From Flavonifractor sp. An10 (GTDB lineage: Bacteria > Bacillota > Clostridia > Oscillospirales > Oscillospiraceae), in the NCBI RefSeq assembly GCF_002161215.1, contig NZ_NFMB01000011.1, positions 1 through 64,000 on the forward strand: a DNA stretch of 64,000 nt, written 5' to 3'. The first letter of the stretch is position 1, and every line of letters begins with the position of its first letter. This document shows, piece by piece, positions 1 through 7,928 of the stretch. The position numbers and the translations under genes are program-made. The notes beneath the pieces are model-generated. The model worked only from the letters and a program-made list of their open reading frames with translations, had not been told where the DNA came from and did not search any database.

Positions 1-332
1 TCCGGGGTCAGGGGAACCGGCTGCAAGGCGGGCGGGATATACCGGCCCACAAAGTTGAAGTAGATTTCAACCTCCTGCGTGGTGTCCTGGCTGCCTTTCC
101 GGGCGCGCTCATGGACAAGAATTTTCTCTACAAACTCGTTGAGCATGGTGTTTGTCAGCGTGTCGAAATTCTCATACTTGTCAATCAGGGCTATAAACTT
201 CTCCGCAGATTTCCGGCTCTGCTCATAGCCGGTAGCGTATCCGATTACTGATATGGATGTGCCGCTCTGATACCATTCCATATCTTGTTTTAATTTGCTG
301 CATAGGAGAGATGTATCCCGTAACAGCTCTGC
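1..332 (-). pseudogene. C-terminal remnant of a large serine recombinase (DUF4368-like)
   Basis: Read leftward, the frame is open from a TGA at 333-335 to the window edge and has no plausible start. It includes KFIALIDKYENFDTLT, EFVEKILVHER and VEIYFNFVGRYIPP, which match the C-terminal region of large serine recombinases of the Tn4451/TnpX and DUF4368 type. The catalytic resolvase domain is absent: the homology stops near position 240 and the sequence upstream is unrelated. It is therefore a truncated recombinase, perhaps left by an older transposon inside the element. The 3' end runs off the window. Family assignment is from recognition of the motif pattern only. Confidence 0.6.
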
Positions 333-376
333 TCATAATAGATACGGCCATCACTACTATAACCGGCCATACATTC

Positions 377-398
377 ATAAAGGAACGGTTTCCTTTAT
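377..398. terminator. 9-bp perfect hairpin at the end of the SLOG gene
   Basis: ATAAAGGAA, loop CGGT, TTCCTTTAT. It overlaps the stop codon of the leftward SLOG gene and could end its transcript; no long T-run follows. Confidence 0.4.
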
Positions 399-940
399 AC
401 CAGAGTTAATCCCGATACCTTTCCCGTATCTGGATGGATCAATACCACAGGCAGTTTCCTCGCCTCTGCCATCCGCAACACCGCCTCCACGCCGCTCGGG
501 CCAGCAGTCTCATCATCACACACGGTCACCAGGCAATCAGCGTGTTCTACCATGTAGGCAGTGCGCTCCCGATACCCCTGGGCCCCCACGATTTTGCTGC
601 CCATTACAAACTGGTCGCAGTTTTCCTTCAGATGGCGCAGACGCTCCCGACTCTTTGGGTCCCATCGCTCGTCATGGCCCGGAAACGGGTAGACCAGCAC
701 GATCTCCAGCTCCTGGTACTCTTCCTGCCGGCGCATTTCCAGCAGGATCTCGCCGGCCCATAGATCAACGCCAAGGGCCCCACCAACATAGAACCGGCGC
801 ACACCGCGCCGGTACAGTTCGGTAAAAACATCGTGCAGCCGTTTCTTCAGGCGCTTGCACGAGGTCATATATTCCTGATACTTGAATTTGAACCGTGTAG
901 GCCGCTGACTGGTAATTGCACACGAGTAAAACTGGGACAT
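395..940 (-). CDS. SLOG-domain protein (DUF1273/YpsA-like)
   Basis: A 181-residue protein with the Rossmann-like SLOG fold pattern. An N-terminal strand (CAITSQRP) is followed by RRFYVGGALGVDLWAGE, where GGALGVD is the glycine-rich nucleotide-binding loop, then LVYPFPGHDERW and a late HADCLVTVCDD segment. SLOG proteins are thought to bind nucleotides or nucleotide-derived ligands; DUF1273 members are common on plasmids and ICEs of Firmicutes, but their role is not settled. The start at 940 is chosen because GGAGGAGA lies at the right spacing; an upstream in-frame ATG (979) has no ribosome-binding site. It is divergent from the XRE gene at 1072 with a 131-bp shared promoter region. Confidence 0.75.
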   Translation of the reverse strand: MSQFYSCAITSQRPTRFKFKYQEYMTSCKRLKKRLHDVFTELYRRGVRRFYVGGALGVDLWAGEILLEMRRQEEYQELEIVLVYPFPGHDERWDPKSRERLRHLKENCDQFVMGSKIVGAQGYRERTAYMVEHADCLVTVCDDETAGPSGVEAVLRMAEARKLPVVLIHPDTGKVSGLTLV

Positions 941-1045
941 CTCATCTCCTCCAGAAACTTTTTTCTCAATATAGCCCATTATACTTGCTATGGCTGATGA
1001 AGTTCAACCATGGCCGCTTAATTTTTTATGTTATAGCGGATAAAA

Positions 1046-1055
1046 TATAGCTATA
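1046..1055. promoter_or_regulatory. Palindrome TATAGCTATA, possible XRE operator
   Basis: A perfect 10-bp palindrome within a run of TATAGC repeats, just upstream of the ribosome-binding site of the XRE gene and inside the divergent intergenic region. Autoregulation is an inference. Confidence 0.3.
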
Positions 1056-1071
1056 GCATGGAGGGTTGCGA

Positions 1072-1407
1072 ATGGGCGAACTTTTGAAAGAAATGGGCCA
1101 GCGGATGCTGGACCGGCGCAAACAACTAAAATTGACACAAGAGGCTCTGGCCAAGATGGCGCATGTCACGCCCCAGACCGTTTCGACTGCGGAGCTGGGC
1201 ACGAAAGCCATGCGGCCTGAAACGATGCTGAAGATCTGCGATGCGCTTGACATCAGCACAGACTATCTGCTGCGCGGTCAGGTCGTGGAAGGTGACACCC
1301 GCTTGCTCAATCAAAAGGTCTCGTCGTTGACTCCCTGCCAATACCGACACCTGGAAAATATTATCGACAACTTCATCGCGGCTATACAGGAAGAAAAAGA
1401 GGTATGA
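1072..1407 (+). CDS. XRE-family transcriptional regulator
   Basis: A 111-residue protein with an N-terminal Cro/CI helix-turn-helix at about residues 5-65 (QLKLTQEALAKMAHVTPQTVSTAELG, then LKICDALDISTDYLLRG) and a C-terminal helical tail. GGAGGG lies six bases before the ATG at 1072, which is preferred over a TTG at 1066. It probably controls the element's maintenance genes: it is divergent from the SLOG gene and convergent with the partition operon. Its stop codon lies inside a bidirectional terminator shared with parR. Confidence 0.85.
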   Translation: MGELLKEMGQRMLDRRKQLKLTQEALAKMAHVTPQTVSTAELGTKAMRPETMLKICDALDISTDYLLRGQVVEGDTRLLNQKVSSLTPCQYRHLENIIDNFIAAIQEEKEV

Positions 1408-1442
1408 GAGCCAGCGGCAATGCAGCCCTCATACCTCTTTTT
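1399..1442. terminator. Bidirectional hairpin terminator (GAGGTATGAG/CTCATACCTC)
   Basis: A 10-bp perfect stem (1399-1408 with 1428-1437) is flanked by A5 on the left and T5 on the right, so it can end both the XRE transcript and the leftward par transcript. A near copy lies at 7343-7381. Confidence 0.7.
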
Positions 1443-1445
1443 ATA

Positions 1446-1880
1446 TCATCTCCCCTGGCGAAAAGCTTCCATTGTGCTGGAGATCAGGCCGAGGATCGCA
1501 TCATCTGCCTCCGGTTCCTCTCCCAGCTCCGACACATATTCCGGCTCCGGCGTCCGCTCCTGCGGCACCGGGGCCGTTGTTGTTTCTGCATCCGGGCAGG
1601 CGGCGGGGGCGGCGGCAGGCTTTTCAGAGTGCCTCGTCTCTTGGAGCAGAATCTCACGCACGATGGCTTCAATGGCGGCCCGGTCTATGGCCGGTGCCGC
1701 TGCTCTTAACGGTTGTGGATCATCCGCGAAGTGGGTATCGTAGAAAACGACTGCATTGGCGATATACTGTGCTTTCCCGTGGTCAGGCTGTTTTTCCAGC
1801 AGTTCGACCGTTGCCAAATGGATCGGGTCGCTGATATTGAACCGCAGGGAAAAACGCCCCCGTTCTTTCTTGGCCGCCAT
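1446..1880 (-). CDS. ParR-like partition adaptor
   Basis: A 144-residue protein immediately downstream of the ParM-like gene. The N-terminus (RGRFSLRFNISDPIHLATVELLEKQP...KAQYIANAVVFY) fits a ribbon-helix-helix DNA-binding domain as in ParR adaptors. The middle is proline/alanine/glutamate-rich and probably disordered, and a short hydrophobic C-terminal helix (ILGLISSTMEAF) could be the actin-filament contact. The start at 1880 has AGGTGA seven bases upstream; a GTG at 1889 overlaps the parM stop. ParR sequences are poorly conserved, so the call rests mainly on gene order and domain layout. Confidence 0.65.
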   Translation of the reverse strand: MAAKKERGRFSLRFNISDPIHLATVELLEKQPDHGKAQYIANAVVFYDTHFADDPQPLRAAAPAIDRAAIEAIVREILLQETRHSEKPAAAPAACPDAETTTAPVPQERTPEPEYVSELGEEPEADDAILGLISSTMEAFRQGR

Positions 1881-1885
1881 AGCTG

Positions 1886-2797
1886 TCACCTGCCCGCAGC
1901 TTCAAGGCGGTACAGATACTCATATCCGGCTGCATTGGCGTTGATATTGGAGACGAACAACGGCTTACCCACTTTTCCGGATGCCTCAATCTGCCGGCGC
2001 AAAAGAATGGCGCCGCCGCCCACAAAGACCACCGTGCAGTAGCGCAAGTCCAGCATCCGCTCCCGCAGGGTGCTGAACAGGTCGTTGACGAACTCCTGTG
2101 CCAGCTGCTCCACCAACCGGACTACCGACGGCGGGTACTGCGTCTGCTTGCCGGTGAGGATGGCGTCCACATCTCCCTCATCCAGCAGAAGATCCAATTC
2201 TGCGTTGCCTCTGGACCTGATCTTATTGTAAAGCAGGATTACGCCGTTTTCCAGCGAATCACAGGAGCTGAGGTCGGCTTTTCCATTTTTCATCAGCAGA
2301 TAGTCTGCCGTGAAGCCGCCAATGTCCACTACTACCGCCTTGGCCTCATTCATCAGCGTGTGGAGCATGGTGGCCGCCGCCGCGTATGCCTGGGGATAGC
2401 AGGCCACATCATCAATGCTGATGGCATAGTGCTTGTCCCGGTACTGGAATTCTACGATCCCTTTCTTCTGGAAATAGGCAGTGAACTTTTCCGCCTGGGC
2501 GCCGAAGTGGGCCGGCGGCAGCCCCACCGGCAGCTGGATACGGTACAATTCTTTCTCGTCAACGCCGCGGGCCGTCAATTCCTCCGCAATCGCAATCAGG
2601 GTGAGGATAAAGAAGCGGTCATCCCCAGTCTTGTCCTTGCGGTAAGGAATGCGCTCGTTGGAGAGCGTATAGTAGTTGCCGCTGTATTGCAGGCTCGGCC
2701 CAAACGGCCGGGTCATGCTCTGCTGCAGGCCGGAAACGAACGGGGTGCAGTGAACCGTCTTAATTTGTTTATTGCCATGATCGACACCAATTAACAT
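1886..2797 (-). CDS. ParM/StbA-family actin-like ATPase
   Basis: A 303-residue actin-fold protein. Phosphate-1 motif IGVDHGNKQIKT lies at the N-terminus, phosphate-2 motif VVVDIGGFTADYLL in the middle, and FVGGGAILL is the late adenosine-binding glycine motif. ParM proteins polymerise to push plasmid copies apart through a ParR-centromere complex. The following gene has the features of ParR, giving a type II partition system. This suggests the element is plasmid-derived or has an extrachromosomal, replicating phase. GGAGG precedes the start. Confidence 0.85.
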   Translation of the reverse strand: MLIGVDHGNKQIKTVHCTPFVSGLQQSMTRPFGPSLQYSGNYYTLSNERIPYRKDKTGDDRFFILTLIAIAEELTARGVDEKELYRIQLPVGLPPAHFGAQAEKFTAYFQKKGIVEFQYRDKHYAISIDDVACYPQAYAAAATMLHTLMNEAKAVVVDIGGFTADYLLMKNGKADLSSCDSLENGVILLYNKIRSRGNAELDLLLDEGDVDAILTGKQTQYPPSVVRLVEQLAQEFVNDLFSTLRERMLDLRYCTVVFVGGGAILLRRQIEASGKVGKPLFVSNINANAAGYEYLYRLEAAGR

Positions 2798-2895
2798 AGG
2801 TGAATGCCTCCTTTTTTGCTTTATACATATCCTTTACGCCTGGATGACGCCTTTCTCAACAGGCGAAGGCAAAATTGAGAAAATTGCCTTGTGCA
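2798..2895. promoter_or_regulatory. Inverted repeats upstream of parM (candidate centromere or operator)
   Basis: TTTCTCAA (2853-2860) pairs with TTGAGAAA (2875-2882), and AAGGCAA with TTGCCTT encloses the second arm. No iterons of the usual parC type are evident, so the centromere role is only a possibility. Confidence 0.3.
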
Positions 2896-2924
2896 TTGAC
2901 ATTTCTCAAACATAGTGCTATACT
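2896..2924 (+). promoter_or_regulatory. Strong sigma-A promoter of the ABC/Sdp operon
   Basis: TTGACA, exactly 17 bp, TATACT with an upstream TGC (extended -10). A dyad TTAACC-AAAA-GGTTAA (2937-2952) lies at the predicted start of the transcript and is a candidate operator for the SdpR-like repressor encoded in the same operon. Confidence 0.8.
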
Positions 2925-2957
2925 GAAAATAACCAATTAACCAAAAGGTTAAAAGCT

Positions 2958-3728
2958 ATGAAGGGGGTGTTCACCTTGTTGAATGTGTCCAGCTTGTCTT
3001 TTCATTACCAGCCGCAAGTACCTGTGCTGACCAATCTTACCTTTTCTGTGTTGGATGGAGAAATCGTTGGCCTGTTAGGGAAAAACGGAGTTGGAAAAAC
3101 CACAACCTTAAAGCTGATTTTGGGATTACTACCGATTGAAAAAGGCTCTATCTGCCTTGGTAATTACTCTCTGGAGCAACACCCCATGCAATACAAGAAA
3201 CAAATCAGCTATGTTTCTGACAGCCATGATATATACAACAATCTTACGGGAAAGGAATATTTGAATTTTATAGCGGATATGTACGAAGTACCTTCTGAAA
3301 CAAGAGGTAAAATTTATGCTCCGCTGATAGAGGCGTTCCAGGTTGAAAAATATCTGAACAGCCCTATCAAAAAATTATCTCATGGGACAAAGCAGAAAAT
3401 TGCGATTATAGCTTCACTGGTGAATGATCCCCTTCTTTGGGTGTTAGATGAGCCGATGACGGGACTGGATGTAGAAGCGGTTCAGGTCTTGAAGAAATTG
3501 ATTCAATCCAGGGCGACCTTCGGAAAATCGGTTCTGTTTTCCTCTCACATATTGGAAATTTGTGAGAACCTATGTGATAAAATTGTAATTATGCAAGCTG
3601 GCATGATTAAGAAAACAATCGAACTTCGAGATAACCCTTCCGAAACTTCTTTAGAGGATATTTATATGGAGGTGGTTAATGATGTACCGATGGGCAAAGA
3701 TTTTTCAATTAAGCAAAGCAATCGGTAA
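2958..3728 (+). CDS. ABC transporter ATP-binding protein
   Basis: A 256-residue ATPase with Walker A GKNGVGKTTT, a degenerate signature SHGTKQKIAI, Walker B LLWVLDEP and the H-loop SSHI. It is of the type that pairs with a separate membrane exporter subunit. First gene of an operon with a permease (50-bp overlap), a DUF1648 membrane protein, and SdpR- and SdpI-like genes, so a role in export of or defence against a toxic peptide is likely. Two starts are possible: ATG 2958 with AAGG upstream, or TTG 2976 preceded by AGGGGGTG. Base composition is clearly AT-richer than the surrounding backbone. Confidence 0.85.
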   Translation: MKGVFTLLNVSSLSFHYQPQVPVLTNLTFSVLDGEIVGLLGKNGVGKTTTLKLILGLLPIEKGSICLGNYSLEQHPMQYKKQISYVSDSHDIYNNLTGKEYLNFIADMYEVPSETRGKIYAPLIEAFQVEKYLNSPIKKLSHGTKQKIAIIASLVNDPLLWVLDEPMTGLDVEAVQVLKKLIQSRATFGKSVLFSSHILEICENLCDKIVIMQAGMIKKTIELRDNPSETSLEDIYMEVVNDVPMGKDFSIKQSNR

Positions 3729-5274
3729 GATCAATTTTAGCTTTTTGAACTTCCGATATAAGTTAAAAGAACGCCCTGACGCCTACGTTATTGTGCTGAG
3801 TTGCTTTGTTTTAAGTATTATAAGCGTGTTCTATTACTACTATTTTCAAATGCTGGGACAGCTTTATGATGGACTTTCCGAGTTGGGGCTGGGAGCATTG
3901 TTTTGTCGGCTTACACTGTTTGCAGTGGCAATGATACTCTCGATTGCGAGCGCCTTCCTGCTGATCAACGTTTTTTGTTTTTCAAAGGATATAGGACACT
4001 TGCTGCTATTTCCTGTGAGGCCATGTGATGTTTTTACAGGCAAGTACATTACCGTAATCTTGTTCTGCTATGGGATTGAAACTTTACTGCTGCTTCCCGT
4101 CTGTATAGTTCACGCGCAATACATGGGAAATGTTTCTGTGATAATTACATATATCTCTGCGGCAGCAATACTTCCTCATATTGTTGTGTTCCCTTTGGCG
4201 GTTCTTGTGACAATATGCTTGAAATTTGCCATGCTTCTGAAACGCATGAGGACACTGCTGGTGGTTGCAGGAATCATAGTGTATTTTGCGGGCGGCGTGA
4301 TTGGCGGTCTATTATCCAATGGACAAATAGATGAAAAACGAGACTTATTAAACTGGGTTAATGATTTCATTGTACCATTCCCATTCTATAATCAGTATAT
4401 CGGTTTTCATCCCGTACTAAAGCTGCTCTGCATGATACTTGTTGTGATATTTATTGGCGGCTATTACTATTTGAGCTATCTTGTGATCGGAAAGAAATAT
4501 GCCATTTATGATAAAGAAGGACGGATTCGTTTATCGACGATGGAATACAGCTCGTCGTCAAAGCTGAGAAGTTATTTTAAGAAAGAGTATCAAACTTTTT
4601 TCCGTAATCCAGTATATGTCATAAATGGACTGTTTGGGATTTTTGTTACCCCCTTTTTACTGCCGCTGTCTTTCCGGATCAGTACAACCGCAGAAAGTAT
4701 AGAACAAATAAGAACCTTGGTATCTGCCCCGGAGTTTTCCTTCTATGCAATGTTATTTGCGATTGCGGTTATAGTCCTCACATCCACAATCAATGTAGTG
4801 GCTTCCAGCAGTTTTTCCAGAGAGGGGGCAAGTTTCTGGATAGCGAAGATTATTCCGTATTCATTAAAGCAGCAAGCGTTTGTGAAGGCCCTGTTTTCTA
4901 CAAGTATTTCAATGATGGGGATTATCATAAATTGCTTCATATTTAAGGTTTACTTCCACTATGGTCTTATCCAGATTGGAGTAATTGCTCTTGTTGGCAT
5001 ATCATTTGCAGCGTTATGGAACTTGATCGGAGTATGGATCGACATGAAGCGGCCCAAATTGGAATGGACAAATGAAACAGAGGCGATTAAGCAGAATGTT
5101 AATGTGGTTTTATCCATTTTGCTTTGCATCGCAATTTCAATAGGATATATATTTGCGGTTGCAAAAATGCTTCAGAATGGATTCCTTGCCGGGGGCGTTA
5201 TAACCTTTCTGTTGTGCAGCGTATGTATTTTAATTTTACTTGTGTGTAAAGGAATTGCTTCACATCGGGAGTAA
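3679..5274 (+). CDS. ABC exporter permease, large putative-exporter type
   Basis: A 531-residue, highly hydrophobic protein with about twelve predicted membrane helices and no recognisable enzymatic domain. It matches the general layout of putative ABC exporter proteins that pair with a stand-alone ATPase. The start at 3679 (or 3682) has GGAGG upstream within the ATPase gene, so the two are translationally coupled through a 50-bp overlap. Substrate unknown; the SdpI-like gene downstream suggests an antimicrobial peptide. Confidence 0.75.
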   Translation: MMYRWAKIFQLSKAIGKINFSFLNFRYKLKERPDAYVIVLSCFVLSIISVFYYYYFQMLGQLYDGLSELGLGALFCRLTLFAVAMILSIASAFLLINVFCFSKDIGHLLLFPVRPCDVFTGKYITVILFCYGIETLLLLPVCIVHAQYMGNVSVIITYISAAAILPHIVVFPLAVLVTICLKFAMLLKRMRTLLVVAGIIVYFAGGVIGGLLSNGQIDEKRDLLNWVNDFIVPFPFYNQYIGFHPVLKLLCMILVVIFIGGYYYLSYLVIGKKYAIYDKEGRIRLSTMEYSSSSKLRSYFKKEYQTFFRNPVYVINGLFGIFVTPFLLPLSFRISTTAESIEQIRTLVSAPEFSFYAMLFAIAVIVLTSTINVVASSSFSREGASFWIAKIIPYSLKQQAFVKALFSTSISMMGIIINCFIFKVYFHYGLIQIGVIALVGISFAALWNLIGVWIDMKRPKLEWTNETEAIKQNVNVVLSILLCIAISIGYIFAVAKMLQNGFLAGGVITFLLCSVCILILLVCKGIASHRE

Positions 5275-5318
5275 TTGCCTTTCAAAATATGTCAATCAAT
5301 CAAAAGGAGGAAGAAGCT

Positions 5319-5525
5319 ATGAGTAAGAAGAACTTGATCCCTGTGGCGCTATTGATCGGAGCCTTTGTCATTTTGTTTGTGGCAACATTTTTTCTTCCAG
5401 ACAAGATACCTTTCCATTTTGATGCAAATGGCGAGGCAGGATGGTATGCAAGCAAGTATTTTATTCTGCTGCTTACGCCGGTTCCGTATTTGATTTACCA
5501 TCAATTCACGCGAAAGAAAAAATGA
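5319..5525 (+). CDS. Small DUF1648-like membrane protein
   Basis: A 68-residue protein with two hydrophobic helices. Between them lies FLPDKIPFHFDANGEAGWYASK, the pattern of DUF1648, a domain found at the N-terminus of SdpI-type immunity proteins. AAAGGAGG precedes the ATG at 5319; an upstream in-frame ATG at 5289 has no such site. It sits between the exporter and the SdpR/SdpI pair and probably helps form the immunity complex. Confidence 0.7.
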   Translation: MSKKNLIPVALLIGAFVILFVATFFLPDKIPFHFDANGEAGWYASKYFILLLTPVPYLIYHQFTRKKK

Positions 5526-5556
5526 ATACAGTATTATAGAAAGGAGATTCGTTTAG

Positions 5557-5856
5557 ATGACTACTGTATTCAAAGCTCTATCTGATGATACCAGACGACA
5601 AATCCTAAAGCTGCTTGCGAATGGTGATATGACAGCGAAAGAGATTTCTGAAAACTTTACGATTTCAAAGCCTGCCATATCAAAGCACCTTGACATTTTG
5701 AAAGAAGCAAGGTTAGTGACAAGCGAGCGGACGGGGATGTCCGTTACTTATTCCCTGAATGCTTCTGTATTGCAAACAACTTTAGGCGCATTTTTGGAGT
5801 TTTTTGATACCAATAAAACGGTAGGAAAAGAGGGAGACGAGAATGAAACTATATAG
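5557..5856 (+). CDS. ArsR-family repressor, SdpR-like
   Basis: A 99-residue winged helix (VFKALSDDTRRQILKLLANGDMTAKEI, then FTISKPAISKHLDILKEARLV, then the wing RTGMSVTYSLN). This is the SdpR subgroup of the ArsR family: no metal-binding cysteines, and gene overlap with an SdpI gene. In Bacillus subtilis SdpR represses sdpRI until SdpI senses the SdpC toxin; the same circuit is inferred here. It overlaps sdpI by 14 bp. Confidence 0.85.
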   Translation: MTTVFKALSDDTRRQILKLLANGDMTAKEISENFTISKPAISKHLDILKEARLVTSERTGMSVTYSLNASVLQTTLGAFLEFFDTNKTVGKEGDENETI

Positions 5857-6457
5857 AAGTCTGAATACGATATTCTTGATTATATTCATCATAGGGACGG
5901 TTCTGTGTTTTAAGTACCTTCCCAGTGAAATCCCTTTGTTCATGCAAAGCCCTTCCCGCTGGGTTTTTATCGGGATTTGTTTTGCTCTTTTGTTAGCGTT
6001 AGCTATTGTGGCATTTTTCCCTCATAAAATCTCCAAAAGTGATAACAAAGTGAGAAATGATATTACTCTGACTGCGATTAACCTCTTGGGGCTTGGAGTT
6101 TTTCTTTTCTATTTTGTCACGGTAGCTAAATACTGTGGTTTGCAGATGAATTACATGAAAGGCATAGTGCTTATCGTGGGAGGCGTAATGGTATTGGTTG
6201 GGAATTTATTGCCACAAATGCCTTACCGCAGCCGCATTGGGTTTAAATTGCCTTGGATTCTAAAGGATAAACTATGCTGGCAAAAAACACATCGGTTTGC
6301 TGGATACACGGCGATTCCTTTTGGGATTATTCAATGTTTGCTTGTCTTGTTTGTGCAAAACAACAATCTTATATTTTTGCTGGGAATTGGTCTTTGGATT
6401 ATAGCTGTTTGCATATACTCATTGATTATCTTTTGCCAAATCACGAAAAAGATATAA
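5843..6457 (+). CDS. SdpI-family immunity membrane protein
   Basis: A 204-residue protein with about six membrane helices. The segment GNLLPQMPYRSRIGFKLPW followed by KDKLCWQKTHRFAG is the conserved SdpI loop. SdpI protects against the SdpC killing peptide and sequesters SdpR at the membrane. No SdpC-like toxin gene is visible, so this is probably a resistance rather than a producing locus. The ATG overlaps the end of sdpR. Confidence 0.85.
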   Translation: MKLYRSLNTIFLIIFIIGTVLCFKYLPSEIPLFMQSPSRWVFIGICFALLLALAIVAFFPHKISKSDNKVRNDITLTAINLLGLGVFLFYFVTVAKYCGLQMNYMKGIVLIVGGVMVLVGNLLPQMPYRSRIGFKLPWILKDKLCWQKTHRFAGYTAIPFGIIQCLLVLFVQNNNLIFLLGIGLWIIAVCIYSLIIFCQITKKI

Positions 6458-6551
6458 CCCAAGAATAATGGGCGCATTTGCTATTGACAGTTATACCCGT
6501 CCGTGCAGATTAGCAAATAATATATTTGGTTTGAAACAACGGAGATGCGCC

Positions 6552-6836
6552 ATGATGAAGGAGTCTGAAAACACACTGGATAAGAAATTTCAAGTGTTGT
6601 CAAATCGAACCAGGCGAGAAATCCTGATGCGGTTAAACCAAGAATCACACTCTGCCGGAGAGATTGCAACTTGCTTTCAGATAACACCTGCCTCAATTTC
6701 TTATCATCTTTCCTTATTGCAAGAGAGTGGGTTGATTTCCTGCCACCGAGTAGAAAGACGGAGGATATATCGCCTCAACCATGATGCACTTGATGAATTG
6801 TATCTATGGTTACAAAATCTATATAAAACTAAGTAA
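6552..6836 (+). CDS. ArsR-type winged-helix regulator (copy 1)
   Basis: A 94-residue protein: LDKKFQVLSNRTRREILMRLNQ, SAGEIATCFQITPASISYHLSLLQESGLISCHRVERRRIYRLN. It is a close paralogue of the gene at 12964-13257; both are followed by the GC-rich winged-helix cassette. The start at 6552 is chosen for the CGGAGATG site just upstream. TTGACA at 6484-6489 is a possible -35, but no good -10 is at the right distance. Confidence 0.8.
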   Translation: MMKESENTLDKKFQVLSNRTRREILMRLNQESHSAGEIATCFQITPASISYHLSLLQESGLISCHRVERRRIYRLNHDALDELYLWLQNLYKTK

Positions 6837-6878
6837 AATAAATAATCAAGTAACTATACAAGGAAAAATTTAAGAGGA

Positions 6879-7289
6879 GGTGATCCACATGGGAAGTTTA
6901 TAATTCTATCCTTCAGCGACGGTGAGGACGCCATCTTTGCAAACACTGTGACGGCCCTTGCTTCTGTCGCAGACTTCTCCACGGTGGCCGCCTCCGCAGA
7001 CGCACCACTGCTCTTTGGCTCTCTGCAAATCGACCCGCAGCGCAGGCTGGTGTGGCAGGCCGGCCAAATGGTAGACCTAACGCCAATGGAGTTTGACATT
7101 CTGCTCCTGCTGGCCCGCCGGCCAGGGCAGGTGTTCACCGCCCGTCAGATCTACGAAGCTGTCGCCGCGGACTCCTTTGACGCCGGCTGGACCGGGATCT
7201 CCAGCATGGTCTATAAACTCCGCCGCAAGCTTGGCTCCGACATCATCGAGACGGTGCGGGGCCACGGCTACCGTTTCACACCAGAATAG
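6879..7289 (+). pseudogene. Winged-helix (OmpR-type) cassette copy A, start out of frame
   Basis: AGGAGGTGATCC, a full match to the anti-Shine-Dalgarno tail, precedes ATG 6889, but that frame stops after three codons (TAA). The winged-helix frame begins one base back, at GGG 6891, and runs to 7289 as about 132 residues: KFIILSFSDGEDAIF at the N-terminus, then an OmpR/PhoB-type effector domain (LTPMEFDILLLLARRPGQVFTARQIYEAV, SSMVYKLRRKLG, IETVRGHGYRF). There is no receiver domain. A GTG at 6948 could start a shorter form. One extra G after the ATG would restore the frame. It may be a pseudogene or be expressed by recoding. GC content is far above its neighbours. Confidence 0.6.
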
Positions 7290-7295
7290 CAAAAC

Positions 7296-7326
7296 AGCGC
7301 CACCTCGGCTCTACCGGGGCGGCGCT
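7296..7326 (+). terminator. Hairpin after cassette A
   Basis: AGCGCCACCTCGG pairs imperfectly with CGGGGCGGCGCT. The same hairpin, with changes, follows copies B and C. Confidence 0.6.
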
Positions 7327-7342
7327 ACTGTTATATTGCAAA

Positions 7343-7381
7343 GAGGTATGAGCGCCAGCGACAATGCAGCTCTCATACCTC
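7343..7381. repeat. Second copy of the GAGGTATGAG hairpin
   Basis: GAGGTATGAG/CTCATACCTC with a 19-base loop closely matching that of the terminator at 1399-1437. The T-run is missing here, so it may be a relic of a duplication or insertion event. Confidence 0.6.
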
Positions 7382-7465
7382 AGGTGAAGGCAAAATTACA
7401 ATGAAATTCTGCAAATAGCTGTACCTCAAAAATTAAGAGATGCAGCTATAATTTTTGTCAGTCTA

Positions 7466-7494
7466 TTGACATCAGCGTATTTCCGTTATATACT
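7466..7494 (+). promoter_or_regulatory. Promoter of the GntR-ABC operon
   Basis: TTGACA, 17 bp, TATACT. Just downstream, ACTGT (7492-7496) and ACAGT (7511-7515) form an inverted repeat with a further ACAGT, a candidate operator for the GntR protein. Confidence 0.8.
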
Positions 7495-7550
7495 GTTATC
7501 ATAGAGCAATACAGTTAATACAGTGCATAACAGAGAGGAGGAGAGATAGA

Positions 7551-7928
7551 TTGGAGATTGTCGTAAGCAACAAGGCAAGCCAGCCGCTATATGAACAAAT
7601 CGCATCTCAAGTTAAAGCCGCTATTATGAGCGGTGAACTAAGTGCCGGTGAGCCACTTCCTTCGGTGAGAGCTATGGCAAAATCCTTACGCATCAGTATT
7701 TTGACTGTTCAAAAAGCCTATGGTTGCCTACAAGATGATGGGTTCATCGAAATAACGGCAGGAAAAGGCTGCTATGTATCAGCACAAAATCAGGACTTCT
7801 ACCTGGAAGAACAACAAAAGAGAATAGAAGAAAAATTTGCAGAGGCAATCGAGATTGCCCGCACAAGCGGAATATCTCTGGATAAACTGACCGAACTGCT
7901 TACACTTATGTATCAGGAGGATGAATGA
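7551..7928 (+). CDS. GntR-family regulator, YtrA type
   Basis: A 125-residue protein: an N-terminal winged helix (PLYEQIASQVKAAIMSGELSAGEPLPSVRAMAKSL, then VQKAYGCLQDDGFIEITAGKGCYV) and a short helical C-terminus. This short layout is the YtrA subfamily, which represses adjacent ABC operons and is often relieved by cell-wall antibiotics. The start is TTG with GGAGGAGAG upstream. It overlaps the ATPase gene by 4 bp. Confidence 0.85.
   Translation: MEIVVSNKASQPLYEQIASQVKAAIMSGELSAGEPLPSVRAMAKSLRISILTVQKAYGCLQDDGFIEITAGKGCYVSAQNQDFYLEEQQKRIEEKFAEAIEIARTSGISLDKLTELLTLMYQEDE

Noticed and set aside
295-825. Rightward open frame of 176 codons
   Set aside because: Pro/Arg/Ser-rich shadow of the leftward SLOG gene, no ribosome-binding site.
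6551-6836. Upstream start at 6468 for ArsR copy 1
   Set aside because: The added N-terminus is not shared with the paralogue at 12964 and lacks a ribosome-binding site.
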